Shown here piece after piece: positions 14,853-22,490 of a stretch of 45,168 nucleotides of DNA; position 1 is the stretch's first letter; each line of letters starts with the position of its first letter. The stretch spans positions 1 through 45,168 of the forward strand of contig JAICEW010000008.1 in NCBI GenBank assembly GCA_025923995.1, written 5' to 3'. The translations under genes were made by a program, and so were the position numbers. The notes beneath the pieces were generated by a model. It was given only the letters and a program-made list of their open reading frames with translations. It searched no databases and had not been told where the DNA came from. The stretch comes from Vicinamibacteria bacterium. Its GTDB lineage: Bacteria > Acidobacteriota > Vicinamibacteria > Fen-336.

Positions 14853-15118
14853 CGCTCGGCCGCGTGGTCGGCAACGTCGTGTCCACGCAGAAGAACGAGA
14901 AGCTGGAGGGGGCCAAGCTGCTGCTGGTGCAGCCGCTCGACCTCTCCCTCCAGGCCAGGGGCGCGCCGGTCATGGCCGTCGACGGCGTCGATGCCGGGAT
15001 CGGCGACCTGATACTCTTGATCCAGGACGGCCGCTCGGCGCAGCTGGTGCTCGGCAAGGGAGCCGCCGCGGTGGACGCGGCAGTGATCGGCGTGGTCGAC
15101 GCGGTGGAGATGGCCTGA
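14849..15118 (+). CDS. Microcompartment pentameric vertex protein 3 (EutN/CcmL, BMC-P)
   Basis: 89 residues from a GTG that overlaps the stop of copy 2 (GTGA). It reads TLGRVVGNVVSTQKNEKLEGAKLLLVQPLD, then MAVDGVDAGIGDLILLIQDGRSA and AAVIGVVDAVEMA. Like copy 2 it has lost the GSSAR motif (QDGRSA). Three pentamer genes with one hexamer gene is the ratio seen in several planctomycete, acidobacterial and myxobacterial loci. Each may occupy vertices under different conditions or recruit different cargo; this is inference. Confidence 0.92.
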   Translation: MTLGRVVGNVVSTQKNEKLEGAKLLLVQPLDLSLQARGAPVMAVDGVDAGIGDLILLIQDGRSAQLVLGKGAAAVDAAVIGVVDAVEMA

Positions 15119-15121
15119 GAG

Positions 15122-15403
15122 ATGGACGACGCGCGCATCCGCGACCTGACGAACGAGGTGCTGGCTGCGCTCGACCGCTCGCCCGACGCGCGCGCCTCGC
15201 AGTCGCTGGAAGCGCGCGTGGCGGCACTGGAGGCGGCGGTGGCGCGGCTCGCCGCTCCGGCGGCCGCCGCGCCGTCCGCGGCTCCGCGCGGACACGTCAG
15301 CCTCACGGTCCTGGACGTGCCCTCGGCCGGGGGCGACCGCTGCGTGCTGGAGCCCGACCGTCCCTGCACCAACAGCGGCACCTGCCGCACGTTCGGCCAC
15401 TAG
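15122..15403 (+). CDS. Unrecognised 93-residue protein with encapsulation-peptide-like N-terminus and Cys-rich tail
   Basis: I do not recognise this family. Three parts are visible. Residues 1-19 (MDDARIRDLTNEVLAALDR) form an amphipathic helix of the kind that directs enzymes into microcompartments; known peptides share the pattern acidic-I-x-x-h-h-x-x-V-L. Residues 28-43 (SLEARVAALEAAVARL) form a second heptad-like helix that could oligomerise. An Ala/Pro linker then leads to a short strand and a tail with three cysteines (DRCVLEPDRPC, then SGTC) and a final Thr-Phe-Gly-His. The cysteines could bind a metal or form a redox site. The ATG at 15122 is 3 bases after the vertex gene stop, so it belongs to the shell operon. 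Cargo, scaffold or electron-transfer subunit are all possible. Confidence 0.7.
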   Translation: MDDARIRDLTNEVLAALDRSPDARASQSLEARVAALEAAVARLAAPAAAAPSAAPRGHVSLTVLDVPSAGGDRCVLEPDRPCTNSGTCRTFGH

Positions 15404-15433
15404 GGCCGGACCTCGCAACACCTGCCTCGTTCG

Positions 15434-15439
15434 TAGAAT
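15434..15439 (+). promoter_or_regulatory. -10-like hexamer directly before DNA polymerase IV
   Basis: TAGAAT followed by exactly 7 bases and the GTG start codon at 15447. This predicts transcription starting at the start codon, a leaderless mRNA, as for the CHAT gene at 7174. Confidence 0.45.
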
Positions 15440-15446
15440 CCCGTCC

Positions 15447-16658
15447 GTGACTCCCCGCTCGATCCTCCACGTCGACATGGACGCGTTCTACGCCGCGGTC
15501 GAGCAGCGCGACCGCCCGGAGCTGCGCGGCAAGCCCGTCATCGTGGGGGCCGATCCCAAGGGAGGACGGGGCCGGGGCGTGGTGGCGACCGCGTCCTACG
15601 AGGCGCGCGCGTTCGGAGTGCGCAGCGCGTTGCCCATCTCGCAGGCGTGGAAGCTGTGCCCGCAGGGCGTGTACCTGCCGCCGGACATGGAGAAGTACGC
15701 GCGCGTCTCGGATCAGGTGATGGAGATCCTCCACGGCTTCACCGACCTGGTGGAGCCGCTCTCGATCGACGAGGCGTTCCTGGACGTCACCGCCAGCCGC
15801 CGCGCGCTCGGGGACGGCGTCACCATCGCGCGCAACCTCAAGGAGCGGATCCGCCGCGAGACCTCGCTCACGGCCTCGGTCGGGCTGGCGGCGTCCAAGC
15901 TCGTGGCCAAGGTCGCTTCGGACATGCGCAAGCCGGACGGCCTGGTGGTGGTGGAGCCGGGCACCGAGGCGGACTTCCTGGCCCCGCTGCCCGTGCGCCG
16001 GCTGTGGGGCGTGGGACCCAGGACGGAGGAGTCGCTGGCGTGCCTGGGCGTGCGCACGATCGGGGACCTGGCCGCGCTGGCCGAGGACAGGCTGGACCGC
16101 AAGCTGGGCACGCACGGGCAGGACCTGCTGGACCTGGCCCGCGGGCTGGACGACCGGCCGGTGGTGGCCTCGGCGGACGAGGCCAAGAGCGTGGGACACG
16201 AGCACACCTTCTCGATCGATACCGCCAGCGCGGACGTGCTGCGCCGGACGCTGCTGGCCCTGTGCGATCAGGTGGCGCGGCGGCTGCGGAACCACGGCCT
16301 GCGCGCGCGCACCGTCACGCTCAAGTACCGGGACGAGACGTTCCGCACGCTGACCCGCGCGCGCACCACGCCCGACTCGACCAACGCCGGCGACGCACTC
16401 TTCGCGGTGGTCTGGGAGCTGTTCCAGGGCGTGCACGGCCCGCGGCGCGTGCGCCTGCTCGGGGTCTCGGCGTCGGGGTTCGGCGAGACCGGACACCAGG
16501 CCGGCCTGTTCGCCCAGGGCGTGAGGCCGGCGGACCGGTTGCGGGACCAGATCACCGAGCGGTTCGGCGAGGGCGCGCTGGTGCGCGCGAGCGTCCTCGA
16601 TCCGGGCGGTGCCGACGACCCATCGGACCGCCGCGGCTCGCGCCGGCTGCTGCGCTAG
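15447..16658 (+). CDS. dinB: DNA polymerase IV (Y family, DinB)
   Basis: Error-prone translesion polymerase, 403 residues. The palm carries D10 in HVDMDAFYAAVE and the pair D108/E109 in SIDEAFLDVT, which hold the two catalytic metals; the FY of DAFYA is the steric gate. The helix-hairpin-helix region (RRLWGVGPRTEESLACLGVRTIGDL) and the little-finger domain follow. A QAGLF near residue 355 resembles a sliding-clamp binding motif, placed before a short charged tail (DDPSDRRGSRRLLR). GTG start, with a -10 box 7 bases upstream. The gene ends in a 4-base overlap with a convergent gene. No LexA box was recognised. Confidence 0.95.
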   Translation: MTPRSILHVDMDAFYAAVEQRDRPELRGKPVIVGADPKGGRGRGVVATASYEARAFGVRSALPISQAWKLCPQGVYLPPDMEKYARVSDQVMEILHGFTDLVEPLSIDEAFLDVTASRRALGDGVTIARNLKERIRRETSLTASVGLAASKLVAKVASDMRKPDGLVVVEPGTEADFLAPLPVRRLWGVGPRTEESLACLGVRTIGDLAALAEDRLDRKLGTHGQDLLDLARGLDDRPVVASADEAKSVGHEHTFSIDTASADVLRRTLLALCDQVARRLRNHGLRARTVTLKYRDETFRTLTRARTTPDSTNAGDALFAVVWELFQGVHGPRRVRLLGVSASGFGETGHQAGLFAQGVRPADRLRDQITERFGEGALVRASVLDPGGADDPSDRRGSRRLLR

Positions 16659-16990
16659 ACGGTCGCCTGGCGGCGGTCCTTGCGCAGGAGCCGCTGCATG
16701 GCCAGCCCGATGGCGGTGGGCGAGGCGTCCAGCGAGAGGGGCGGCAGCACCCGCGTCCAGCCCTCCTGCCCCAGCTCCATGTAGAGCAACGGACCGCCGC
16801 CGCCCGCCTCCAGCAGGATGCGGCACTGCAGGCTCTCGCCGGGCTCCAGCGTGGCCGCCTGCTGCAGGATCTCCCCCTCGATGCGCAGTGCCAGCGCCAT
16901 GTCGCGGTCGCGCAGCTCGTTGACGACGAAGAAGACGTGGGCCAAGGGGAACCTCGGGTCGGAGGGGGGTTGGCGAGCCGTCCCCGGCAT
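16655..16990 (-). CDS. Hypothetical protein, 111 residues
   Basis: Not recognised. A soluble alpha/beta pattern: LAHVFFVVNELRDRDMALALRIEGEILQQ, then ESLQCRILLEAGGGGPLLYMELGQEGW and a C-terminal helix ending in basic residues. No signal peptide or membrane segment. Its stop overlaps that of DinB (tail to tail, 4 bases). It follows the TatT-like gene by 31 bases on the same strand and may be the last gene of that operon. The start at 16990 is uncertain. Confidence 0.5.
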   Translation of the reverse strand: MPGTARQPPSDPRFPLAHVFFVVNELRDRDMALALRIEGEILQQAATLEPGESLQCRILLEAGGGGPLLYMELGQEGWTRVLPPLSLDASPTAIGLAMQRLLRKDRRQATV

Positions 16991-17021
16991 CTTACTCCCG
17001 GGAGTGGACGAACGGGTCCGG

Positions 17022-17843
17022 CTACTTCATCCCGGCCAGCAGCCGCCGCGACAGGTCCGCATAGTGCGCGTCCTCGACCAGGAACTCGGGTCGCGGCGTC
17101 GCGGAGGCGCAGCGCTCCAGCAGCGCGCGCGCCTCGTCCCGGTGCGCGCGGTCGTGGTCGAGGATGGCCTCGGCCAGGAACACCTGGTTCACCGTGTTGT
17201 GCGGTCCCATGGCCAGCGCCTGCCGCAGGTAGACGACCGACTTCTCGTGCGAGACCCAGCCGGTCACGAACAGGATCTTCGGGCTGCGGTCGTGCAGCCG
17301 GCCCAGGATGCGATAGCCGCCGCCCTGCTCGAAGGCGGGATCGAGGTCCACGACCGTCTGCGCGAGGTCGCGGATGCGGCCGGCCGCGCCCTGGCGCGCG
17401 GCGGTGAGCTTGCCCTTCGCGACCGCCCACTCGCCCCAGGCCACGGCGGTCCAGAAGTGCATGTCGATGGCCTGGGGGATGCGTCGGAGCGCGTCGATGC
17501 GCGCCGCGCCCGACGCCTTGCCGACACGCGCCTCGAGACGGCGCATGCCCTCGTCGCCCACCACCTTCGCCTCCTCCAGCAGGCTCTTGCGCTCCTCGGG
17601 CGAGGCGCCGCAGAACGTGGCCCGGAAGAACAGGGCCCGGATCAGGCGGCCTCGCGCGCCCAGCGCCTCCGGCTCGGCGGCGACGGCACGCCGGTAGGCG
17701 GCGATCGACTGCTCGACGGGACCGGGCAGCGCGCGCCCCCCGTTCGCTCCCTCGGCCCGCCGCGCGTAGAGCGCATCGCCCTCCGCCACCAGGCCGCCCG
17801 TGTCGGCCGCCAGCAGCAGCGGCAGGAGGAGCGCCGCGATCAC
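17022..17843 (-). CDS. Exported TPR-like protein, possibly TatT-type TRAP component
   Basis: 273 residues from the GTG at 17843, which overlaps the stop of the PIG-L gene (GTGA). A short signal peptide (IAALLLPLLLAADTGG) is followed by helical repeats (ALYARRAEGANGG, AIAAYRRAV, ALMERV-like VVDLDPAFEQGGGYRILGRLHD, and VYLRQALAMGPHNTVNQVFLAEAILDHD). The overall order resembles TatT, a periplasmic helical-repeat protein associated with some TRAP transporters. No TRAP DctQ/DctM genes are in the window, so the resemblance may be only to TPR folds. Coupling to a secreted deacetylase suggests a shared extracytoplasmic task. Confidence 0.6.
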   Translation of the reverse strand: MIAALLLPLLLAADTGGLVAEGDALYARRAEGANGGRALPGPVEQSIAAYRRAVAAEPEALGARGRLIRALFFRATFCGASPEERKSLLEEAKVVGDEGMRRLEARVGKASGAARIDALRRIPQAIDMHFWTAVAWGEWAVAKGKLTAARQGAAGRIRDLAQTVVDLDPAFEQGGGYRILGRLHDRSPKILFVTGWVSHEKSVVYLRQALAMGPHNTVNQVFLAEAILDHDRAHRDEARALLERCASATPRPEFLVEDAHYADLSRRLLAGMK

Positions 17844-20473
17844 TGGCGCGGCCGTCCGGCCAGGTTGGCGAGCAGCCGGAAGGCGCCGGGCGTGCCGGCC
17901 GCCACCTGTCGGAACAGCACGAGGCCCACGTAGGTCCAGGTGCCGCGTCCGACGGCGGCCTCCACCAGCAGCCCCTTCTGCTCGTCGGGGTTGAGCGGGA
18001 AGGGATCGCGCGACGTGAGCAGGTCGCGGTAGCGCTCGTCCCTCGCGTCGAGCGCCTGGATGGCGCGCTCCTGCACCCAGCCCTCCCAGTCGGCGGGGCC
18101 GATGCGGTTGGGGCGGGTGAAGAACGGGTGCTCCGGGGTTCGCAGGGCGATGGGCGCGTTCTCGTCGGTGACGCGGCGCGAGCCGACCGCGGCGGGATAG
18201 GGCACGAAGGGGCTCACGACCGGCGCGCCCGAGCCTCCGCGCGGCGGAGGGCCCGCGAAGTTGAAGGCCGCGCGGTTGTACTGCACCACGACGTGTCCGC
18301 CGCCCCGCGCGAACTGCAGCAGCTGCGCCGCCTGCGCGCGCAGGTCCGAGCGCACCTCGAACGCGCGGATGCCCGTCACGATCGTGGAGAAACGCTTGAG
18401 GTCGGAGCCGAGGTCGTTCGCGTCCAGCAGCGTCACCGGGTAGCCGATCTGCTCCAGCGCCTCCGCCACGCCGTCGCCCGATCCCATGACGTAACCGATG
18501 CGCGTGCCTCCCGCGGCCTTCACGTCGACGGCGACCAGCGCGGCGGACGCCTCCAGCGCGAACGGCCGCTCCTGCACGTGCTCGTAGGAGACGAGCTGGA
18601 TCCCCTCGCCGTAGTCGCGGCCGGCCCGGCTCGCCACCGCGCGCAGCGCGGACGAGCCCGCGGCGAGACGGGAGGGAGGCGTGACGTCGAACCAGGCGTC
18701 GATCGTCTCGCCCTCGTAGCGGAACGCGAGGTCGCGCGAGGACGGGCTCACGGTCCACCCCTCGGGCGTGACCAGCCGCACCGACGCGGGGCCGCCCGAC
18801 TTCGTGTGGTCGGTCACCGTCGCCTTGAACGCGCGCGGGGCGCGCCGGCCCAGCGGCACGACCGCGATCGACGGCGACAGGCGCACCGAAAGCGCGGGCA
18901 CGACCGCGGGCAGCCTTCGCCTCGCGACGCCCGGCGAACGGGGGCCCAGGAAGCGCGCGGGCTCGGTGATGACGATCCCGTCGCCACCCCACTGCGCCCG
19001 CGCGGCCACGTCGGGCGGGCTCCAGGGCAGCGTCTCGTCCTGGGGGCGATCGACGAGCACGCGGTCGCGGTCGGGCGCCTTGCGCCAGTACGGGCGCGTC
19101 GGCGGCGCGTCCTCCGCCACCGTCACCTCGAACCCCACGCGGGCCTCCGCGCCCGAGGCCACCTGCGCGGGAGGCGCCTCGGCCGCCGCCACCCGCCAGC
19201 CCGGCGGCACGTCGAGCCCCAGCGCGCCGAGGGCGACCGGCTCGCGTCCCTCGTTGCGCAACGAGACGTCCACCGTGAACGTCTGGCCGGGGACCACCGC
19301 GTCGTCGCGCGAGAGCGCCGTGAGCCGCACGCCCCGAGCCAGCGTGAGCGCGCGCTCGACGTCGCGCTGCTCCTCGGCCAGCCGCGGAACGATCTCGTCG
19401 CGGCCGTCCTCCGGCACGTCGCCCGGCAGCTCGCGCAGGATGCCCAGCAGGACCTCGAGCCAGTGCGCGGTCCTCTCGGGAGCGCGCGGGTCGAACGCGG
19501 CCTGCGCCTTGCCGACGCCGATCTGCAGCTCCTCCAGCTTGACGCGCAGCGCCTTCGCGGCCGGCGTCGCGCGGTCGGGCAGGAAGCGCAGCAGGCCCGG
19601 CAGCGACGCGTCGACGCCGTCGAGCAGGCCGTGCGACGACGGCAGCGTGGGCTCGCTGTCGAGCAGCACGTAGCGGGCCGGCGCCGCCGCGGCCGGCCCG
19701 CGTCCCCATCCCTGGTCCTGGCTGCGATGCGCGCGCCGCGCCAGCCCGCCGAGCTCCGTCCAGGTCATGCCCAGCAGCGGATCGAAGACGGCGATCGGCA
19801 CCTGGGCCGCGTCCGCGTCGGTGGGGTTGTCGCCGCCTCCGACGCCGCTACGGTAGAGGGCGCGCGCCTGCCAGGGACGGAGGCCCTGCGCGACCTGCTC
19901 GGGGAAGCGGTCCGGATCGGCCGCGGCCCGGAAGGCCTCGCGCGTGAGCTGCGCGGCGGCCTGGTGATGCTGGCCGCCGCCGGAGGACTCGAGCGGCAGC
20001 GTCAGCACGATGTCCGGCCGGAACGAGCGCATCACGCGGACGACGTCGCCCAGCGTCTCCTCGCGTCCCCACTTGAGGAAGGACTCCTCGACGCTGAACG
20101 AGAAGCCGAACTCGTACGCGCGGCCGAAGTACTGCTCGACGCCGTCGTAGCGGTGGATCTCCGTCAGCTCCTCGGTGCGCAGGACGCCCAGCGCCGGGCC
20201 CAGCTCCGGCCCCACCGCGTTCTGTCCGCCCTCGCCGCGCGTGAGCGTCATCAGCCCCGTGCGCACACCCTCGCCGCGCGAGAGGCGCACGAGCACCGCG
20301 TTGTTCTCGTCGTCGGGGTGCGCGGTGACGTAGAGGACGCGCGCGGCGACGCCGAGCCGCCGCAGGGCCAGGCCCAGGCCGAGGCCTCCCTCGTCGTAGG
20401 GCGGGGGAGTCGGCTGGGCGCTGGCGGTCGTGACCGCCAGCAGCGTCGAGACCGCGAGGAGGCGCGCGCGCAC
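17840..20473 (-). CDS. Secreted PIG-L family deacetylase with additional domains
   Basis: 877 residues, much longer than the 230-270 of a plain PIG-L (LmbE-like) deacetylase. A signal peptide (1-19) precedes the zinc motif AHPDDE (51-56) and a second histidine motif in SGGGQHHQAAA. These are the metal site used to remove N-acetyl groups from sugars. The middle (about 420-560) has an alpha-galactosidase NEW3-like immunoglobulin fold (GLDVPPGWRVAAAEAPPAQV). The last 250 residues contain a Rossmann/glutamine-amidotransferase-like module (IGYVMGSGDGVAEALEQIG, VVVQYNRAAF). This arrangement is known in Bacteroidetes and Acidobacteria, substrate usually unknown. It lies 22 bases after a hydrolase gene and overlaps the next gene. 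Confidence 0.85.
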   Translation of the reverse strand: MRARLLAVSTLLAVTTASAQPTPPPYDEGGLGLGLALRRLGVAARVLYVTAHPDDENNAVLVRLSRGEGVRTGLMTLTRGEGGQNAVGPELGPALGVLRTEELTEIHRYDGVEQYFGRAYEFGFSFSVEESFLKWGREETLGDVVRVMRSFRPDIVLTLPLESSGGGQHHQAAAQLTREAFRAAADPDRFPEQVAQGLRPWQARALYRSGVGGGDNPTDADAAQVPIAVFDPLLGMTWTELGGLARRAHRSQDQGWGRGPAAAAPARYVLLDSEPTLPSSHGLLDGVDASLPGLLRFLPDRATPAAKALRVKLEELQIGVGKAQAAFDPRAPERTAHWLEVLLGILRELPGDVPEDGRDEIVPRLAEEQRDVERALTLARGVRLTALSRDDAVVPGQTFTVDVSLRNEGREPVALGALGLDVPPGWRVAAAEAPPAQVASGAEARVGFEVTVAEDAPPTRPYWRKAPDRDRVLVDRPQDETLPWSPPDVAARAQWGGDGIVITEPARFLGPRSPGVARRRLPAVVPALSVRLSPSIAVVPLGRRAPRAFKATVTDHTKSGGPASVRLVTPEGWTVSPSSRDLAFRYEGETIDAWFDVTPPSRLAAGSSALRAVASRAGRDYGEGIQLVSYEHVQERPFALEASAALVAVDVKAAGGTRIGYVMGSGDGVAEALEQIGYPVTLLDANDLGSDLKRFSTIVTGIRAFEVRSDLRAQAAQLLQFARGGGHVVVQYNRAAFNFAGPPPRGGSGAPVVSPFVPYPAAVGSRRVTDENAPIALRTPEHPFFTRPNRIGPADWEGWVQERAIQALDARDERYRDLLTSRDPFPLNPDEQKGLLVEAAVGRGTWTYVGLVLFRQVAAGTPGAFRLLANLAGRPRQ

Positions 20474-20495
20474 GCGCTGTCGATTCTACCGAACG

Positions 20496-21538
20496 CTACG
20501 GCCTGGGAGTTCGCGCCACGAGGAAGGACACGATGTCGGACGCCATGGCCGCGCCGCTCACGCCGTCGAACCCGTGGCCCGCGTTGTCGTAGACCATCAG
20601 GTACCGGCTGTCGGGCCAGGACACGACAGGCCGCGGCGCGGCCGACCAGGCGATGGGGAAGGCGCCGCAGCCCTGCGGCGGCGTCGGCACGCTGATCAAC
20701 GGAACCGCGGTCAGGTGCCAGGCGTTGAAGCCCCCCGCGCGCGTGGCGAGCAGGCAGGACTCGGACGTCGGGATCAGCACGTCCTCGACCCCGTGCACGA
20801 TCATGAAGGGCTCGGGCCGGCGGGCCAGGTCGGCCGCGAACGCGGCCGGCGAGCGCTGGGCGTAGGCCTGCGGGACCTGGGCCGGCGTGCCTCCGGTGGC
20901 GCGCCTGGCGATCGTGAGCAGCTCCTGGTAGGCGGCGGTGTGCGGCGAGCCGGCGTCGACCTGGGCCTGCCAGAAGGCGTAGGTCGCCGCCGCGTCGTTG
21001 GGCCCGAACACGTCGACCGCCGCGTGGACCGGCGCACCGCGCTGGAACGCGCGCGTCGTGACGCACCCGCCGTGCGAGCCGCCCCACATCACCACGCGCC
21101 GGCGATCGGCGTAGGGCTGGGCGAGCGCGATGTCGATCATGCGCAGGACGTCGTCCACCTCGCCCAGGCACAGCTCGATCGCGCCCTCCGACCCCCCTCG
21201 CCGCGATAGCTCGACTCCACGACGACGTACCCCAGCCGCGACGCCGTCTCCCGGCACACGCCGCCGTTCCACTCCTCGGCCCCCAGGCCCGCGAACCCAC
21301 CGTGGTTCACGATCATGACCGGGTGCGGGCCGGCCGATGGAGGCCGGCAGACCTGGCCGAAGATGCGGAGGCCGTTCGAGCGGTACGAGACCTTCTCGAT
21401 GATCACCGACGCGGAGTCGGTGGTGCGGGTCACCGTCTCCCACCCCAGCGGGGCCGGGTCCGGATCGGTCGGGCCGCCCGGCTCGCCGCACGCCACGAGC
21501 GCCAGCGGCAAGGCGCAGGCCAGGAGCCACGTCCTCAT
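20496..21538 (-). pseudogene. Lipoprotein alpha/beta hydrolase (prolyl-oligopeptidase-like), frameshifted
   Basis: Two overlapping frames make one hydrolase. The first frame, from the ATG at 21538, has a lipoprotein signal (LPLALVAC) and ends its homology at VVVESSYRGEGG. The second frame continues with SEGAIELCLGEVDDVLRMI and has the nucleophile serine (MWGGSHGG), the acid in HGVEDVLIP and the histidine in DNAGHGFDG. The switch happens in a run of six G (minus strand, near 21196). One extra G would restore RGEGGSEG, a normal hydrolase sequence. All catalytic parts survive, so a homopolymer sequencing or assembly error, or a very recent mutation, are both possible. A TAGTAT box lies 6 bases before the ATG. 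Confidence 0.75.
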
Positions 21539-21544
21539 CGCTCG

Positions 21545-21554
21545 ATACTACAAT
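21545..21554. promoter_or_regulatory. Overlapping divergent -10 elements
   Basis: Plus strand: TACAAT at 21549-21554, 20 bases before the ATG at 21575. Minus strand: TAGTAT at 21545-21550, 6 bases before the ATG at 21538. The two hexamers share two bases, so polymerase binding in one direction should exclude the other. Confidence 0.4.
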
Positions 21555-21574
21555 CGCGGCGAGGGCGAACCACG

Positions 21575-22480
21575 ATGGCGCGAGAGAGATCGGCCGATCC
21601 GCCCGCGGCGGTGGCGGCCCTGGCCCGGCAGGTGGAGGAGGACGGCGGACAGACGCTCGCGGTGTACCGCGAGCCGGTGGGGGACCACTGGCAGATCTTC
21701 TGCCTGCTGCCGCGCGAGAAGGTGGAGCCCACTCCCTACCAGCGCGACCTGTCGCCCACGCACGCCAAGCGGCTGCTGGAGGTGGTCAAGAAGATCGACC
21801 GCTTCGTCGATCCCATCGTGGCGGTGTCGCCGCGGCCCGGCCTCTACTGGACGCCGAACGGCCACCACCGCCTCACGGCGCTCGCGAAGCTCAAGACCGA
21901 GACGGCGCCCGCCATCCTCATCCCCGACCCGGACGTGGCCTTCCAGATCCTGGCGCTCAACACGGAGAAGGCGCACAACCTGAAGGAGAAGTCGCTGGAG
22001 GTCATCCGCATGTACCGGGGGCTGGCCGAGCAGCAGCCGCGGAAGGGCGAGGAGGACTTCACGTTCCAGTTCGAGGCGCCGCACTTCATCACGCTGGGCG
22101 TCATCTACGAGGAGAACCGCCGCTTCGCCGGCGGCGCGTTCGCGCCCATCCTGAAGCGGGTGGACAAGTTCCTGTCGGGCGCGTTCGGCAAGACGCTCCC
22201 CGTGCGCGAGGAGCGCGCGGGGCAGGTCAAGGCCGCGGACGAGGCGCTGGGGAAGGTGGTGGCCGCGCTGCGCAAGCGCGGGCTCAACCATCCCTACGTC
22301 AAGAACTACGTGCTGGCGCGCACGACGCCGCTCAACCGCCAGCGCAAGACCGTCCCCTCGTTCGACCAGGCGTTCGCCAAGCTGATCGAGAACGTGGAGG
22401 CGTTCGACATCACGGCCGTGAAGTACGACGAGATCCGCCGGGCCGCCAACTTCGCGGCGGCGGCGGCCACCAGCGAGTAG
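21575..22480 (+). CDS. ParB-like (ParB/Srx fold) protein
   Basis: 301 residues. The N-terminal half has a ParB/sulfiredoxin-like fold: a strand with LLPREKVEPTPYQRDLS, a helix AKRLLEVVKKIDRFVDPIVAVS, and the motif YWTPNGHHRLTALAKL, which corresponds to the NGxHR phosphate-binding box of ParB-type nucleotide-binding domains. The C-terminal half is helical (LNTEKAHNLKEKSLEVIRMY, PVREERAGQVKAADEALGKV). It lacks a clear centromere-binding helix-turn-helix and has no parA beside it, so it is unlikely to be the chromosomal ParB. It may be a solitary CTPase or nuclease-like regulator. It converges on the MglA-type gene, 10 bases apart. Confidence 0.75.
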   Translation: MARERSADPPAAVAALARQVEEDGGQTLAVYREPVGDHWQIFCLLPREKVEPTPYQRDLSPTHAKRLLEVVKKIDRFVDPIVAVSPRPGLYWTPNGHHRLTALAKLKTETAPAILIPDPDVAFQILALNTEKAHNLKEKSLEVIRMYRGLAEQQPRKGEEDFTFQFEAPHFITLGVIYEENRRFAGGAFAPILKRVDKFLSGAFGKTLPVREERAGQVKAADEALGKVVAALRKRGLNHPYVKNYVLARTTPLNRQRKTVPSFDQAFAKLIENVEAFDITAVKYDEIRRAANFAAAAATSE

Positions 22481-22490
22481 CCGCTCGCGC

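Noticed and set aside
20496-21538. Programmed ribosomal frameshift in the hydrolase
   Set aside because: A six-G run could slip, but there is no ribosome-site-like stimulator or hairpin that I can see, and the change restores an ordinary hydrolase. Error or mutation is simpler.
21575-22480. Chromosome partition locus or replication origin
   Set aside because: No parA, no parS-like 16-bp palindrome and no dnaA/gyr genes are nearby; the protein is a solitary ParB-like type.
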